A stretch of DNA of 64,000 nt from Methylomonas aurea (GTDB lineage Bacteria > Pseudomonadota > Gammaproteobacteria > Methylococcales > Methylomonadaceae). A program made the position numbers and the translations under genes. The notes below the pieces were generated by a model that was given only the letters and a program-made list of their open reading frames with translations, was not told the DNA's origin and did not search any database. Positions 34,403 to 43,883 of the stretch are shown piece by piece (position 1 is the first letter of the stretch; each line of letters opens with the position of its first letter). The stretch lies in assembly GCF_024505045.1 (NCBI RefSeq), contig NZ_JANIBM010000003.1:186001-250000 (forward strand). The letters are read 5' to 3'.

Positions 34403-36823
34403 GTGGTGATAAGAAAATATAAGGATAATGTCGATAAAAGTTTGGCGTTGATCTGTGCCCTGCTTTTGTTCGGGTGTAATTCGCCGGTTGAAACTGCCGA
34501 CAGCCATCTGCAAAAAGGGAAAGACTTCATCGAGAAAGGGGAGTTGGATAAAGCTTTCCTGGAGTTGAAAAGCGCTAACCAAAGTGACGACAAAAGAGGA
34601 GAAACTTACTATTACATGGCTTTGCTGGATGAGAAGGCCAACAATTACAAGGCTATGAAGCAAAATTTGATTAGAGCTCTCGAATTGGACGAGAGCCTAG
34701 TTGATGCCAAAATAAAGCTGGGAAAGCTGCACGTTTTGTTTGGCGATTTGGAGAAAGCTTTAGAGCAGGCGAAAGCGGTAATGGCTAAGGACTCCGATAA
34801 TTTGGAAGCGCGTATCATTGAAGCTTCTGTTTATGTCAAGCAGGAGAAAGCCGATCAAGCCGAAAAAATTGTACAGCAACTTTTGAAGAATAACCAAGAC
34901 AACGTCGATGTATTGTCTTTAGCGGCGGCTTTGGCTTACAAAGCAAATCGGACAGCCGAGGCTTTGAATTTAATCGAGAAAGGCTTAAGTAAAGATGGTA
35001 AGAATATAGCTTTACGTTTGTTTAGGGTAAAAATAAATGCAGCTAACAGTGATGTTGATAAAGTAATTGAAGATTATAAGAGTCTCGTCGGGTTATACCC
35101 GGATAACAATAATTTCAAGCTGAGTCTGGCTTCTATTTATTCCATGACGGACAAGTTGGATTCGGCAGAATCCTTACTTCGCGATGTTATCGATAAGGAA
35201 GGTTATAAGCCCGATTCTGAAATTACTTTGCTAGAGTTTCTTAATGCCAAAGCCAAAGATAGAGTGCCTGTAGAGTATGAGTCTATGGTAAATCGTCATC
35301 AGCGTCAAACTGCTCCGATTGTCGAGTTATCGAAGTGGATGATGGCAAACGGGTTTATAGACGCCGCCAAAAATGGATTGGAGAAGGTCGTTGCGTTTGA
35401 AGGGAATAGCGATTTGGGGTTAACGGCACAAGTTTTAATAGCGGAAACCTCCATGCTAGCCAAGCAATACGATGGTACAAAAGGTATTGTTGATCAAATG
35501 CTTGCGTCGAATCCGGAATTTGTTCCGGCCAAGCTCTTGAGAGCAAGGCTATTGTTGGTGGAAAACAATCCTGACGAGGCTGTCACGTTACTCAACAAGC
35601 TCGTCTGGGACAAAGCAAATTTAGACGAGGTATACGCTCTTTTAGGGCAGGCATACCAAGTTAAAAAAGATCGCAAGACTGCTGATAAATATTTCAAGCA
35701 AGCGCTGGAAGTTAATCCGGTAAACTTAGTCGCTTTTACCAATACCTTTAGTTCATATATTCTGGCTGGGCAAAGAGACATTGCGAGGCAAGTCTTGGAT
35801 AAAGCTCTAAAATTAAAACCAAATCAAATTAATTTCCTTATCAGCCAGGCAGAGCTCGATATTATAGAAAAACGCTGGGATCAGGCACAGGATGTCGTGC
35901 ATAAAATAGCGCTATTTTCCAAAGAAAAAGCGGTGCCGATTTATCTTCAAGCAAATGTTTTGCAAGGTAGAGGGAAATACACCGATGCAATTGGATTATA
36001 CGAAAAGATACTGCAAGAGTTTCCAGGGCATATCAACTCTCTGATAAACCTAGCGCGAAGCTATGATGCGTCCGGACAGAAGGAAAAGGCAGTTTTCTAT
36101 TTGGAAAAGCACCATGAAAAGTATCCGGATAGTTCTGCAATTGTTGGCGTTTTGACCGACGTTTATTTGGGTAATAAAGATTACAAAAAAGCCCAAAAAC
36201 TACTCACCGGGCAAATCGATAGATTCCCTAAATCGGTTTCCAGTTATTTGGCCTTGGCTAAGGTCCAAGTCTTATCTGGTGAAAACGGTGAATCCGTCAG
36301 ACAAACATATTTAAAAGGTTTACAAGTCAATCCGGACGATTTGCAGTTAGCTTTGGCGTTGGCAGGGTTCTACGAGCAAGCCAACGAAAAGCTGAATGCA
36401 AAGAAAATATACGAGGAATTGCTTGATAGGCATCCTGATGTCGACGTTGCTATCAATAATTTGTCGTCTTTACTTTTAGAATCGGATAATCAAGATGATT
36501 TGGGCAAAGGTATGACCTTGGCCGAGAGGATTAAAGACTCCGATAACCCCTATTTTCAAGATACTTATGCTTGGGCTCTTGTGCGATCCGGTAAAGTTGC
36601 AGAGGGACTAAAGTTACTGGAAGAACTCGTCATTAAAGAGCCGAAATTACCTGAGGTTAGGTACCATTTAGGTATTGCTCACTTCCATAGTGGCAACAAA
36701 GCAACTGCGGTATCCGAATTAAAGCAAGCTATCGCTTTATCAGATAGGCAGAAGAAAGGCTTTTCCGGACAGGATCTTGCCAAGAAGATGCTGATCGAGA
36801 TTGAACATTCCGTAACTAAATAA
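34403..36823 (+). CDS. prsT: PrsT-like TPR lipoprotein of the XrtA system
   Basis: An 806-residue periplasmic or outer-membrane lipoprotein. The lipobox LLFGC is near residue 25. The rest is made of some twenty tetratricopeptide repeats, for example GDLEKALEQAKAVMAKDSDN and AGKYTDAIGLYEKILQEFPGH-type helices. The family length is usually somewhat over 900 residues, so this is a shorter version. The GTG at 34403 is chosen because GGAG lies nine bases upstream. TPR lipoproteins in such loci are thought to organise the polysaccharide export complex. The gene is AT-rich compared with the first 28 kb. Confidence 0.88.
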   Translation: MVIRKYKDNVDKSLALICALLLFGCNSPVETADSHLQKGKDFIEKGELDKAFLELKSANQSDDKRGETYYYMALLDEKANNYKAMKQNLIRALELDESLVDAKIKLGKLHVLFGDLEKALEQAKAVMAKDSDNLEARIIEASVYVKQEKADQAEKIVQQLLKNNQDNVDVLSLAAALAYKANRTAEALNLIEKGLSKDGKNIALRLFRVKINAANSDVDKVIEDYKSLVGLYPDNNNFKLSLASIYSMTDKLDSAESLLRDVIDKEGYKPDSEITLLEFLNAKAKDRVPVEYESMVNRHQRQTAPIVELSKWMMANGFIDAAKNGLEKVVAFEGNSDLGLTAQVLIAETSMLAKQYDGTKGIVDQMLASNPEFVPAKLLRARLLLVENNPDEAVTLLNKLVWDKANLDEVYALLGQAYQVKKDRKTADKYFKQALEVNPVNLVAFTNTFSSYILAGQRDIARQVLDKALKLKPNQINFLISQAELDIIEKRWDQAQDVVHKIALFSKEKAVPIYLQANVLQGRGKYTDAIGLYEKILQEFPGHINSLINLARSYDASGQKEKAVFYLEKHHEKYPDSSAIVGVLTDVYLGNKDYKKAQKLLTGQIDRFPKSVSSYLALAKVQVLSGENGESVRQTYLKGLQVNPDDLQLALALAGFYEQANEKLNAKKIYEELLDRHPDVDVAINNLSSLLLESDNQDDLGKGMTLAERIKDSDNPYFQDTYAWALVRSGKVAEGLKLLEELVIKEPKLPEVRYHLGIAHFHSGNKATAVSELKQAIALSDRQKKGFSGQDLAKKMLIEIEHSVTK

Positions 36824-36844
36824 ATTAGACATTCATAGTAGGCC

Positions 36845-37516
36845 ATGTTGATAATTTTCAAAAAGTTCTTTGTTGCTTGGGGTGTAGTGCTAGCTTGCGC
36901 GTTTTTTTTCGGATGTGCACAGCCATTGCTTGAAGACATACAGCAAGCTTCCGACTACACCTATCGAATCGGGCCCGGAGATAGTGTCAACATATTCGTA
37001 TGGGGAAATCCTGAACTATCGACGTCGGCAGCCGTAAGGCCTGATGGAAAAATAACAGTTCCTTTGGTCGAGGAGCTTTTGGCGAGTGGTAAAACGCCTT
37101 TCGAATTGGCGAGGGATATTGAAAAGGTACTGTCTACCTATGTTAAAAGTCCTCAGGTCGTAGTTATGGTTGGAGGTTTCAAAGGTGTTAGGGATCAGCA
37201 GATTAGAATCATCGGTAGAATCGGCGGCGGAGCTGGCGGCGGCGGTGGCGCTGGAGGGGCTGGTGGCGGCGGGATTGGTCGCTACCAGGGGAAGTCAATA
37301 CCTTACGAAAGAGGTATGACTTTGTTGGATGTAATTATTCAAATCGGACTCGATCAGTATGCCGATGGAAACAGGGCCAGTGTTATACGCAATATCAACG
37401 GGGAGCTTAAGTCTTATGCGGTGCGAATTAATGATCTTATTGATAATGCTGATTTGACGGCTAATGCCTTGATGATGCCTGGGGATATTTTGATTATTCC
37501 CGATGCTTATTTTTAA
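36845..37516 (+). CDS. XrtA system polysaccharide export lipoprotein (Wza/EpsE-like)
   Basis: A 223-residue Wza-type export protein. The lipobox FFGC places the lipid on C24. The polysaccharide export domain (YRIGPGDSVNIFVWGNPELSTSAAVRPDGKITVPLV) and a soluble ligand-binding beta-grasp domain (about 118-200, with ERGMTLLDVIIQIG) are present. It should form the outer-membrane outlet for the polymer. An odd feature is a pure Gly/Ala run of 17 residues (127-143, bases 37223-37273) placed at the start of the second domain, where related proteins have a short loop. The family's usual VVG-E motif there reads IIGRIGG. Confidence 0.92.
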   Translation: MLIIFKKFFVAWGVVLACAFFFGCAQPLLEDIQQASDYTYRIGPGDSVNIFVWGNPELSTSAAVRPDGKITVPLVEELLASGKTPFELARDIEKVLSTYVKSPQVVVMVGGFKGVRDQQIRIIGRIGGGAGGGGGAGGAGGGGIGRYQGKSIPYERGMTLLDVIIQIGLDQYADGNRASVIRNINGELKSYAVRINDLIDNADLTANALMMPGDILIIPDAYF

Positions 37517-37574
37517 TATATTTTTCGGGGCGTTGGGTCATATTAATTTTGAATAAGTTTAAGGTCTTTTAGTT

Positions 37575-39128
37575 ATGCAGCAAGATCTCTCCGAAATTTA
37601 CTTTTATTTAAAAGGTACGCTTAAATATAAACGAGTGGCCCTTATATTTGCTCTAGCAGTTTGCATAGGTGCTTGGACTTATATTTTTATGATACCAGAT
37701 AGGTTTGAATCTAAAGCAAAAGTTCATATAGATTCAGCAACTGTGATTAGGCCTCTAATGAGAGGTATGGTAATTGAGCCAGATATATCTTCTTTAATAC
37801 GAATAATTCAGCAGTTGATGTTTACTCGGCCGAATTTAGAAAAAATCATCGAGTTGTCACAGTTGAGTCGAATTCAAGAAGAATTTGGTGGAAAATCGGA
37901 TTTAATTGAGAGGCTTAAAAAAGATATTACTATCGCTGGTGGTCGGGGAGATATATTCGACATAGCATTCAGTTCCAGAGATCCTGAAGTTGCCAGGAGT
38001 GTCGTTCAAGCAGTGTTAACGGTGTTTTCAGAACAAACTGAAGGTAAAGCTTTGGCGGATGCCAGCGACGCGCAAAGATTCATCGAACAACAAATTCGGG
38101 ATTATGAAATCAGGCTGCAGGATGCGGAAAAGGCAAAGGAGGAGTTTAAACGAACTAATATGGATTTATTGAACGATACTGACCAATTTCAGGCGTTACA
38201 GAAGATGAAAGAGCAGTATCAGGATGCTAATACCGCGCTTCAACAAGCGATCTCTCGCAGAGATGTGCTGGCAGAACAGGTAGCGGAAGTGCGCGACTCG
38301 GACGAGGACTGGGGTATTCCCACCGCATCGCAAGAAGTCTCTTCTGCTGATAATGCGAGAATTGAATCGCTAAAGGACAAGCGAACAGAATTATTGTTGA
38401 AATATACCGAAAAACATCCATCTATCATAGAAATCGATAAATTGATAAACACTTTGAAGGGGCAAGAAGAGCAGGAATTGGCAAGTAAACAAGCGTTGGC
38501 GAATAAGGAAAGCAAAAGCGAAGACCAGTCTTCGATAGCGCCGGCCAAAATGACGAACCCTTACGTCCAGGCGCTTAAAATGGGCTTCGATAATGCCCAG
38601 GCCGAAGTTGCTTCAAATGAAGCGCTGGTAGAGTCTATCCGCCAAAGAATTGCCAAACTAGAGGAGGGTTTGAATGAAAGGTTGACTATCGAGACAGAAA
38701 TGAAAAATTTAAATCGGGATTATGAAACGATTAGTGGCAAGTATTCAGAGTTGTTAGAAAGAAGGGAGCAGGCCCATATCACCGAACGGGTGGATGATCA
38801 AACTTCAAGATTGAAATTCAAAATCGCCGATCCGCCGAGTAAACCGGATAAGCCTAGCTTCCCTAACAGAAAGTTATTTTATTCATTAGCGTTATTAGTT
38901 AGCGTTGTAATAGGGTTTTGCGTTGCTTTTTTAATTTATTTTATTCGTCCGGTATTCATGTCAGCGCGACAAGTGAGAGTTGTGACGGGGCTCCCTTCTT
39001 TAGGGAGTATTTCTTTGACTTCCCAGGGCATAAGTAAATCAACAAATATAGACTGGATAATGGTCTCGACTTTGCTGTTGTTGGTCGCCGGATACATTGG
39101 ATTTATGGCGCTAGAAATACTAAAGTAA
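37575..39128 (+). CDS. XrtA system chain-length determinant (Wzz-like)
   Basis: A 517-residue polysaccharide co-polymerase. Two membrane helices (about 17-37 and 434-454) flank a periplasmic coiled-coil region (about 150-400). The N-terminal Wzz domain (LKGTLKYKRVALIFALAVCIGAW) and the Pro-rich motif before the second helix (IADPPSKPDKPSFPNRKLF) are visible. A further helix ends the protein. It sets polymer length together with the tyrosine kinase encoded ten bases downstream. AAGG lies upstream of the ATG with a rather long spacer. Confidence 0.93.
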   Translation: MQQDLSEIYFYLKGTLKYKRVALIFALAVCIGAWTYIFMIPDRFESKAKVHIDSATVIRPLMRGMVIEPDISSLIRIIQQLMFTRPNLEKIIELSQLSRIQEEFGGKSDLIERLKKDITIAGGRGDIFDIAFSSRDPEVARSVVQAVLTVFSEQTEGKALADASDAQRFIEQQIRDYEIRLQDAEKAKEEFKRTNMDLLNDTDQFQALQKMKEQYQDANTALQQAISRRDVLAEQVAEVRDSDEDWGIPTASQEVSSADNARIESLKDKRTELLLKYTEKHPSIIEIDKLINTLKGQEEQELASKQALANKESKSEDQSSIAPAKMTNPYVQALKMGFDNAQAEVASNEALVESIRQRIAKLEEGLNERLTIETEMKNLNRDYETISGKYSELLERREQAHITERVDDQTSRLKFKIADPPSKPDKPSFPNRKLFYSLALLVSVVIGFCVAFLIYFIRPVFMSARQVRVVTGLPSLGSISLTSQGISKSTNIDWIMVSTLLLLVAGYIGFMALEILK

Positions 39129-39138
39129 GGCGTAAATC

Positions 39139-40047
39139 ATGAGTATTATTGAAAACGCGCTGAAGAAGGCCGCCAAGCAAGGTCTGGTAATAGATAGCCA
39201 GTCGGCCGAGACGGTCAAATTGGATGTCGCTAATGGTCAAGGGGTGTCTGAGCCCAGTTTATTTGCATCAGGTGCTCCGAATGTCGAAGTAGAGAACAAG
39301 GTTGTTACAGATAGGTTGGTCAATATCGATTGGCAGGCGCTTTCAGAAAATGGTTTCATTGATAGTAATAATGCCAAGTCTCAACTTGCTGAAGAGTTTA
39401 GGGTGGTTAAGCGACCTTTGGTTAACAATATACAAGGGTCTGAAAATAATGGTATTAATCGCTCGAATTTGATTTTGATATGTAGTAGTTTGCCCGGAGA
39501 GGGTAAAACATTTGTTTCAATTAATTTGGCATTGAGTATTGCCAATGAAAGAGATAAGAGTGTTCTCCTCATTGATGCCGATGTTGAAAAACCTAATGTT
39601 GCTAAACAGCTTGGAATTGATAATTCTCGTGGTTTAATAGAATATTTGGAAGATGATACGGTTAATTTTTCCGATATTCTGTTGAAAACTGATTTGCCCA
39701 ATTTAAGTATTATTACTGCGGGCAAGCGGCATAAATTTTCAACTGAGTTGTTGTCCAGTCAAAGAATGTACTTGTTCGCCGAGGAAGTTAGCCGCCGCTA
39801 TAGAGATCGAATCGTAATTTTCGATTCGCCTCCTTTGTTGGTTGCGACGCAGGCACAGATTTTGGCTGAACTTGTTGGTCAGGTTGTGCTTGTTATAGCC
39901 GCAGAAGTTACTCCGCAAAGCGTGGTTAATGAAGCGGTTTCCAAGTTGAGTAACTGCGATGTGGTTATGACGCTTCTAAATAAAACACGAAAAGAAATCG
40001 ACATATATGGTCATAATTACAGTTATGGTAAATATGGGCATTTTTGA
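39139..40047 (+). CDS. XrtA-associated tyrosine autokinase (CpsD/BY-kinase)
   Basis: A 302-residue cytoplasmic BY-kinase. It has the opening SIIENALKKAAKQG found in exosortase-linked kinases, Walker A SSLPGEGKTFVSINLA, Walker A' VLLIDADVEKPNVAKQLG and a Walker B-like VIFDSPPLL. The tail HNYSYGKYGHF carries three tyrosines, which would be the autophosphorylation cluster. It works with the separate chain-length protein encoded just upstream. The end of the gene overlaps the first possible start codons of the outer-membrane gene. Confidence 0.93.
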   Translation: MSIIENALKKAAKQGLVIDSQSAETVKLDVANGQGVSEPSLFASGAPNVEVENKVVTDRLVNIDWQALSENGFIDSNNAKSQLAEEFRVVKRPLVNNIQGSENNGINRSNLILICSSLPGEGKTFVSINLALSIANERDKSVLLIDADVEKPNVAKQLGIDNSRGLIEYLEDDTVNFSDILLKTDLPNLSIITAGKRHKFSTELLSSQRMYLFAEEVSRRYRDRIVIFDSPPLLVATQAQILAELVGQVVLVIAAEVTPQSVVNEAVSKLSNCDVVMTLLNKTRKEIDIYGHNYSYGKYGHF

Positions 40048-41701
40048 TTTCCCTTATTCACGACTTCGGGCAGCTTATGGCGGGAGAGTTTTTGCTGGTT
40101 TTCTAGTTTGTTTTTGCCATTCTGGTGGCAGTTACGGAATCGAATGGCGTCTTAATCCAAGTTTATCTGCTAGTGAGACTTTTACTGATAATATAAATCT
40201 TTCAAATGTCGACAAAAAAAGTGGATTTGTCACGGAGGTCGCTCCCGGGCTTGCCATAAACGGTTCGTCGCCATGGAGCAATTTTAATTTAAATTACAGG
40301 TTGCAAAGCTTGCACAATGCTGGTGGTCGTGATGAATTGGATTTTAATCATCAACTGAATATGAACTCTTTGTATCAGGCGGTCAGAAATACTCTGTTTT
40401 TACAGACTACAAGTTCAATAAGTCAGCAAAATATAAGTAATGCTTTTGTTGCCGCCGACAATATTTCCGGAGCCGGCGGCCGGGTCGAGAATCAAAATTT
40501 TAGCATATCGCCATACTGGACGCCTCGTTTTGGTCAGTTTGGAAATGGATTGTTCAAAGTCGGATACAGTCGGTCGTCATTCGACAATACTGGTGGCTCT
40601 CAGGTTGCGAATGTCGTTCCGGACAATTTTGTAACGGACTCAGACACTATTACGCGCCAAGCTCGGTTATCGAGTGGATCTTTTTTTAGTAGTATGAATT
40701 GGGCATTGAATTATTCATCGACTGAACAAACCAGGGGAACAGGGCAGGATGTTCGGTTTGAACAATATCAAGGAGATATGCGTTATTTCTTGAATAGAAA
40801 GTTTAGTGTTTTCGGGCAGGCTGGATTCGAAAATAATGATTATCAGACAACCCAGAATAGTATTCGAAACGGTTTTTTCTACACTTTGGGGGGGCGTTGG
40901 AATCCTAGCCGTTGGTATTCTTTGGAAGTGGGTTTGGGTAATAACAAACACGCCACGCTGCAATTTAATCCGTCAAGCAATTTGAGTTCTACGATTACCT
41001 ACCGTAATAAAGACATAGGGCTTAATACCGGTGACTCTTGGGATGCCAATCTTAGATACCAATTTAAGCAAGCTAATATTGGGTTTAATTATAACCAGGA
41101 GACCACCACTACTCAGCAATTATTGACTGAACAGGGATACTTTATCAGGGATGCATCAGGAAACTTGAGTCAGGTGATAAATACTCAGGATTTGATAGCC
41201 CAGGGTTTTTTGATGGTCGACCCATCCGATCCGACTGGAGCTCGGTTAATTCCCGGTCCTAATTTTAACAATTCTCGACTTGTTTCGAACCCCTTCGATC
41301 TAGTGAACGATGTAATCATTAGGAGAAGAGGTGCTCTTTCATTCGGTTATCAGACCGGTAAAAGCACATACAGTGCTTCGATTTATAACGAAAGGCGGTC
41401 TTACGAACTTCGAGCAGGAGAAGATATGTCTTACGGTATATCTGGAGGGTGGCAGTGGCAAGTTGAGCCAAGACTGGATTTTTATCTCAGGCCTTCATGG
41501 CAGCATAATGAAGGCCAGTTGGCTGACAACACCAGATACGATGTCGCGTTGGGCCTGACTCGTGCAATTCCTATCAATTTAGGGCGACCGCTGTTAATGA
41601 ACACCCGCGTGGAACTTCGTCACATCAACCAAAGTTCGAATACTTCAACTTTCGATTATACTGAAAACCGCGCTACAGCTAACTTCAACGTTCGTTTCTG
41701 A
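40034..41701 (+). CDS. XrtA/PEP-CTERM-associated outer membrane beta-barrel protein
   Basis: About 555 residues with a signal peptide (GRVFAGFLVCFCHSGGSYG) and a long series of amphipathic strands closing with aromatic residues, ending in TANFNVRF as outer-membrane barrels do. It fits the TIGR03016-type outer-membrane family found in exosortase loci. The start is uncertain: ATGs at 40007, 40025 and 40034 are all in frame, and the first two overlap the kinase gene; I chose 40034 (MGIFDFPYSR). The opening WRLNPSLSASETFTDNINLS is typical. It probably forms or stabilises the polymer outlet. Asn- and Ser-rich and AT-rich. Confidence 0.85.
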   Translation: MGIFDFPYSRLRAAYGGRVFAGFLVCFCHSGGSYGIEWRLNPSLSASETFTDNINLSNVDKKSGFVTEVAPGLAINGSSPWSNFNLNYRLQSLHNAGGRDELDFNHQLNMNSLYQAVRNTLFLQTTSSISQQNISNAFVAADNISGAGGRVENQNFSISPYWTPRFGQFGNGLFKVGYSRSSFDNTGGSQVANVVPDNFVTDSDTITRQARLSSGSFFSSMNWALNYSSTEQTRGTGQDVRFEQYQGDMRYFLNRKFSVFGQAGFENNDYQTTQNSIRNGFFYTLGGRWNPSRWYSLEVGLGNNKHATLQFNPSSNLSSTITYRNKDIGLNTGDSWDANLRYQFKQANIGFNYNQETTTTQQLLTEQGYFIRDASGNLSQVINTQDLIAQGFLMVDPSDPTGARLIPGPNFNNSRLVSNPFDLVNDVIIRRRGALSFGYQTGKSTYSASIYNERRSYELRAGEDMSYGISGGWQWQVEPRLDFYLRPSWQHNEGQLADNTRYDVALGLTRAIPINLGRPLLMNTRVELRHINQSSNTSTFDYTENRATANFNVRF

Positions 41702-41712
41702 ATAATTCGACA

Positions 41713-42741
41713 ATGTACGACGGTTTTTACAATCTCACGCAAAAGCCTTTTCAGCTTAGCGCAGATCCTGATTTCTTTTTTCAAAGTTCTGTTCACAAGC
41801 GCGCGTTGGCTTATATGCATTATGGTTTAACGCAAGGTGAAGGCTTTGTGTTGGTCATCGGGTCGCCTGGTACTGGTAAGACGATGCTGGTAAAAAGTTT
41901 GATCAAGAATTTGAATAAGGACAAATTGCTGATCGGCGTAATGATGACTTCGCAGGTCGGACCTGAAGATACGTTGAGGATGGCAGCCTCGACCTTCGGT
42001 TTCACCTTCTCGTTAACGGATAAGGCCAGTTTACTCTCGGGCTTTGAAAAATTTATAGTCGAAAAAGCGCGGGAAGGACGGCGATTGTTGTTGATCGTCG
42101 ATGAAGCGCAAAACTTACCGAAGCAATCGCTGGAAGAACTTCGGATGCTAACTAACCTGGATGTAAACGGTAATCCAGTATTTCAGGTATTTTTGGTTGG
42201 TCAAACGGAACTGAAGAGAACCATTTATGCGGCTGACATGGAACAGTTAAAGCAACGTATAGTTTCTACATTCCAACTCGATCCCCTGGATCTGGAAGAG
42301 ACCAAAGAATATATTTTATTCAGGCTCCAGACGGCCGGTTGGCGCGGAACGCCGGAATTCGCGCCGGGAGTGTTCGATTCAATTCATGAATTTACTGGCG
42401 GCATTCCGCGGCGAATTAACTCGCTGTGCGATCGTTTATTGCTGTTCGGTTATCTGGAAGAATTGGCGCTGTTGAACGAAGAAGCCGTCAGAAAAGTGAT
42501 TGTTGAGGTCAAAGAAGAAATGCTGCTTGAGTCTGGAGAGGAAGACGCACATTTGCCTTCCTCAACTTCCAGTCGTATTTTGAACGCCGATGCTAGTTTT
42601 GAGCAGAGATTGGATCGGTTGGAAACGATCGTAGAGAACCTGAGAAATAACGTAAGCAAAGAGAAAGCCCTGCTCAGAAAGGCGATCCTGTTGCAGTTGG
42701 ACATGGACAGCGTTTACGGCGAAACGACGGATTCTCAATAG
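41713..42741 (+). CDS. XrtA-associated AAA ATPase (ExeA-like)
   Basis: A 342-residue P-loop ATPase of the ExeA/TIGR03015 family. It begins MYDGFYNLTQKPFQLSADPDFFF, a hallmark of the group, with Walker A GSPGTGKTM (about 50-58), Walker B LLLIVDEAQNL and sensor segment FLVGQTE. The C-terminal 60 residues form a charged coiled coil. Related ATPases help assemble secretion complexes; this one is a constant member of exosortase-A polysaccharide loci. Its exact task is not known. Confidence 0.93.
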   Translation: MYDGFYNLTQKPFQLSADPDFFFQSSVHKRALAYMHYGLTQGEGFVLVIGSPGTGKTMLVKSLIKNLNKDKLLIGVMMTSQVGPEDTLRMAASTFGFTFSLTDKASLLSGFEKFIVEKAREGRRLLLIVDEAQNLPKQSLEELRMLTNLDVNGNPVFQVFLVGQTELKRTIYAADMEQLKQRIVSTFQLDPLDLEETKEYILFRLQTAGWRGTPEFAPGVFDSIHEFTGGIPRRINSLCDRLLLFGYLEELALLNEEAVRKVIVEVKEEMLLESGEEDAHLPSSTSSRILNADASFEQRLDRLETIVENLRNNVSKEKALLRKAILLQLDMDSVYGETTDSQ

Positions 42742-42748
42742 GTTCTCA

Positions 42749-43867
42749 ATGATGCCGAAAACTATCGTTTGTGTCGTTGGCGCCCGGCCGAATTTTATGA
42801 AGATGGCGCCGATTATCCGGCAATTGCTTTTAGCGAAAGATCGGGTTGTACCTTATTTAGTTCATACCGGTCAGCATTACGACCAGTCGATGAAGGACAC
42901 ATTTTTCCGGCAATTGGGTATTCCGGAGCCTGATCGCGATTTGGGGGTGGGTTCCGGGAGTCACGCCGTGCAAACCGCGAATGTTATGATACGTTTCGAA
43001 CCGGTTCTGGACGAAGTCAAGCCAATTGCGGTCCTGGTGGTCGGCGACGTTAACTCTACCGTCGCATGCGGCTTAGTGGCCGTCAAAAAAAACATTCCCG
43101 TGATTCACGTTGAAGCAGGATTGCGTAGTTTTGATCGCGATATGCCTGAAGAAATCAACCGCGTGCTAACAGATCAGATTTCCGATTTATTGTTTACAAC
43201 TGAACGGGCGGCGCAAGCCAATCTAGTCAGAGAAGGAATAGCTCCTGAACGTATCAAGTTCAGCGGTAATGTCATGATCGATTCGTTGCTGGCGAATTGT
43301 CAGCAGGCCGATTCTTTAGAACAAATTTTGCAACGTTACGGTGTCGAATTACCAATCTGCAAAAAAAGATATGCGTTGCTAACGATGCACAGGCCGTCCA
43401 ATGTCGACGATCCTGAGATTCTGTCCCGCTTGGTCTCGGTAATCACGAATATCAGCCGTAAATTGCCGGTGGTGTTCCCTGTACATCCGCGGACGCAGCA
43501 AAAGCTCAATGAAGCCGGTTTGTTATCCGAGTTGTCGAGTCAGGAAATTGTGTTGCTTCCGCCAGTTGGGTACCTGGAGATATTGGGATTAATGCAGTCT
43601 GCCCAATTAGTCCTGACCGATTCAGGTGGGTTGCAGGAAGAAACGACCGCTTTGGGTGTGCCGTGCGTTACCTTGCGGGAGAATACCGAGCGACCTATAA
43701 CGGTGACTGAAGGCACCAATACTATTGTGGGAAGTGATCCGGATAAGATCATGGAATGTGTTGCCGATATTTTGGCTACTGGCGGTAAAACCGGTCGAGT
43801 CCCCGAATACTGGGACGGGCGGGCGGCTGTCAGAATAGTCGATGAAATTTTGCGACATTATCTGTAG
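42749..43867 (+). CDS. wecB: UDP-N-acetylglucosamine 2-epimerase (non-hydrolysing)
   Basis: A 372-residue GT-B fold epimerase that makes UDP-ManNAc from UDP-GlcNAc. Visible signatures are VVGARPNFMKMAPI, HTGQHYD, VHGDVNSTVA-like VVGDVNSTVACGL, HVEAGLRSFDRDMPEEINR and TDSGGLQEETTALGVPCVTLRENTERP. It supplies a precursor for the exopolysaccharide; no UDP-ManNAc dehydrogenase (wecC) is present, so the sugar may be used as ManNAc. Two ATGs are adjacent (42749 and 42752). Confidence 0.95.
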   Translation: MMPKTIVCVVGARPNFMKMAPIIRQLLLAKDRVVPYLVHTGQHYDQSMKDTFFRQLGIPEPDRDLGVGSGSHAVQTANVMIRFEPVLDEVKPIAVLVVGDVNSTVACGLVAVKKNIPVIHVEAGLRSFDRDMPEEINRVLTDQISDLLFTTERAAQANLVREGIAPERIKFSGNVMIDSLLANCQQADSLEQILQRYGVELPICKKRYALLTMHRPSNVDDPEILSRLVSVITNISRKLPVVFPVHPRTQQKLNEAGLLSELSSQEIVLLPPVGYLEILGLMQSAQLVLTDSGGLQEETTALGVPCVTLRENTERPITVTEGTNTIVGSDPDKIMECVADILATGGKTGRVPEYWDGRAAVRIVDEILRHYL

Positions 43868-43883
43868 GCAGGCTAGTAAACCG

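Noticed and set aside
37223-37273. The Gly-rich tract as a frameshift or sequencing artefact
   Set aside because: The reading frame continues correctly into the conserved ERGMTLLDV segment, so the tract is an in-frame insertion.
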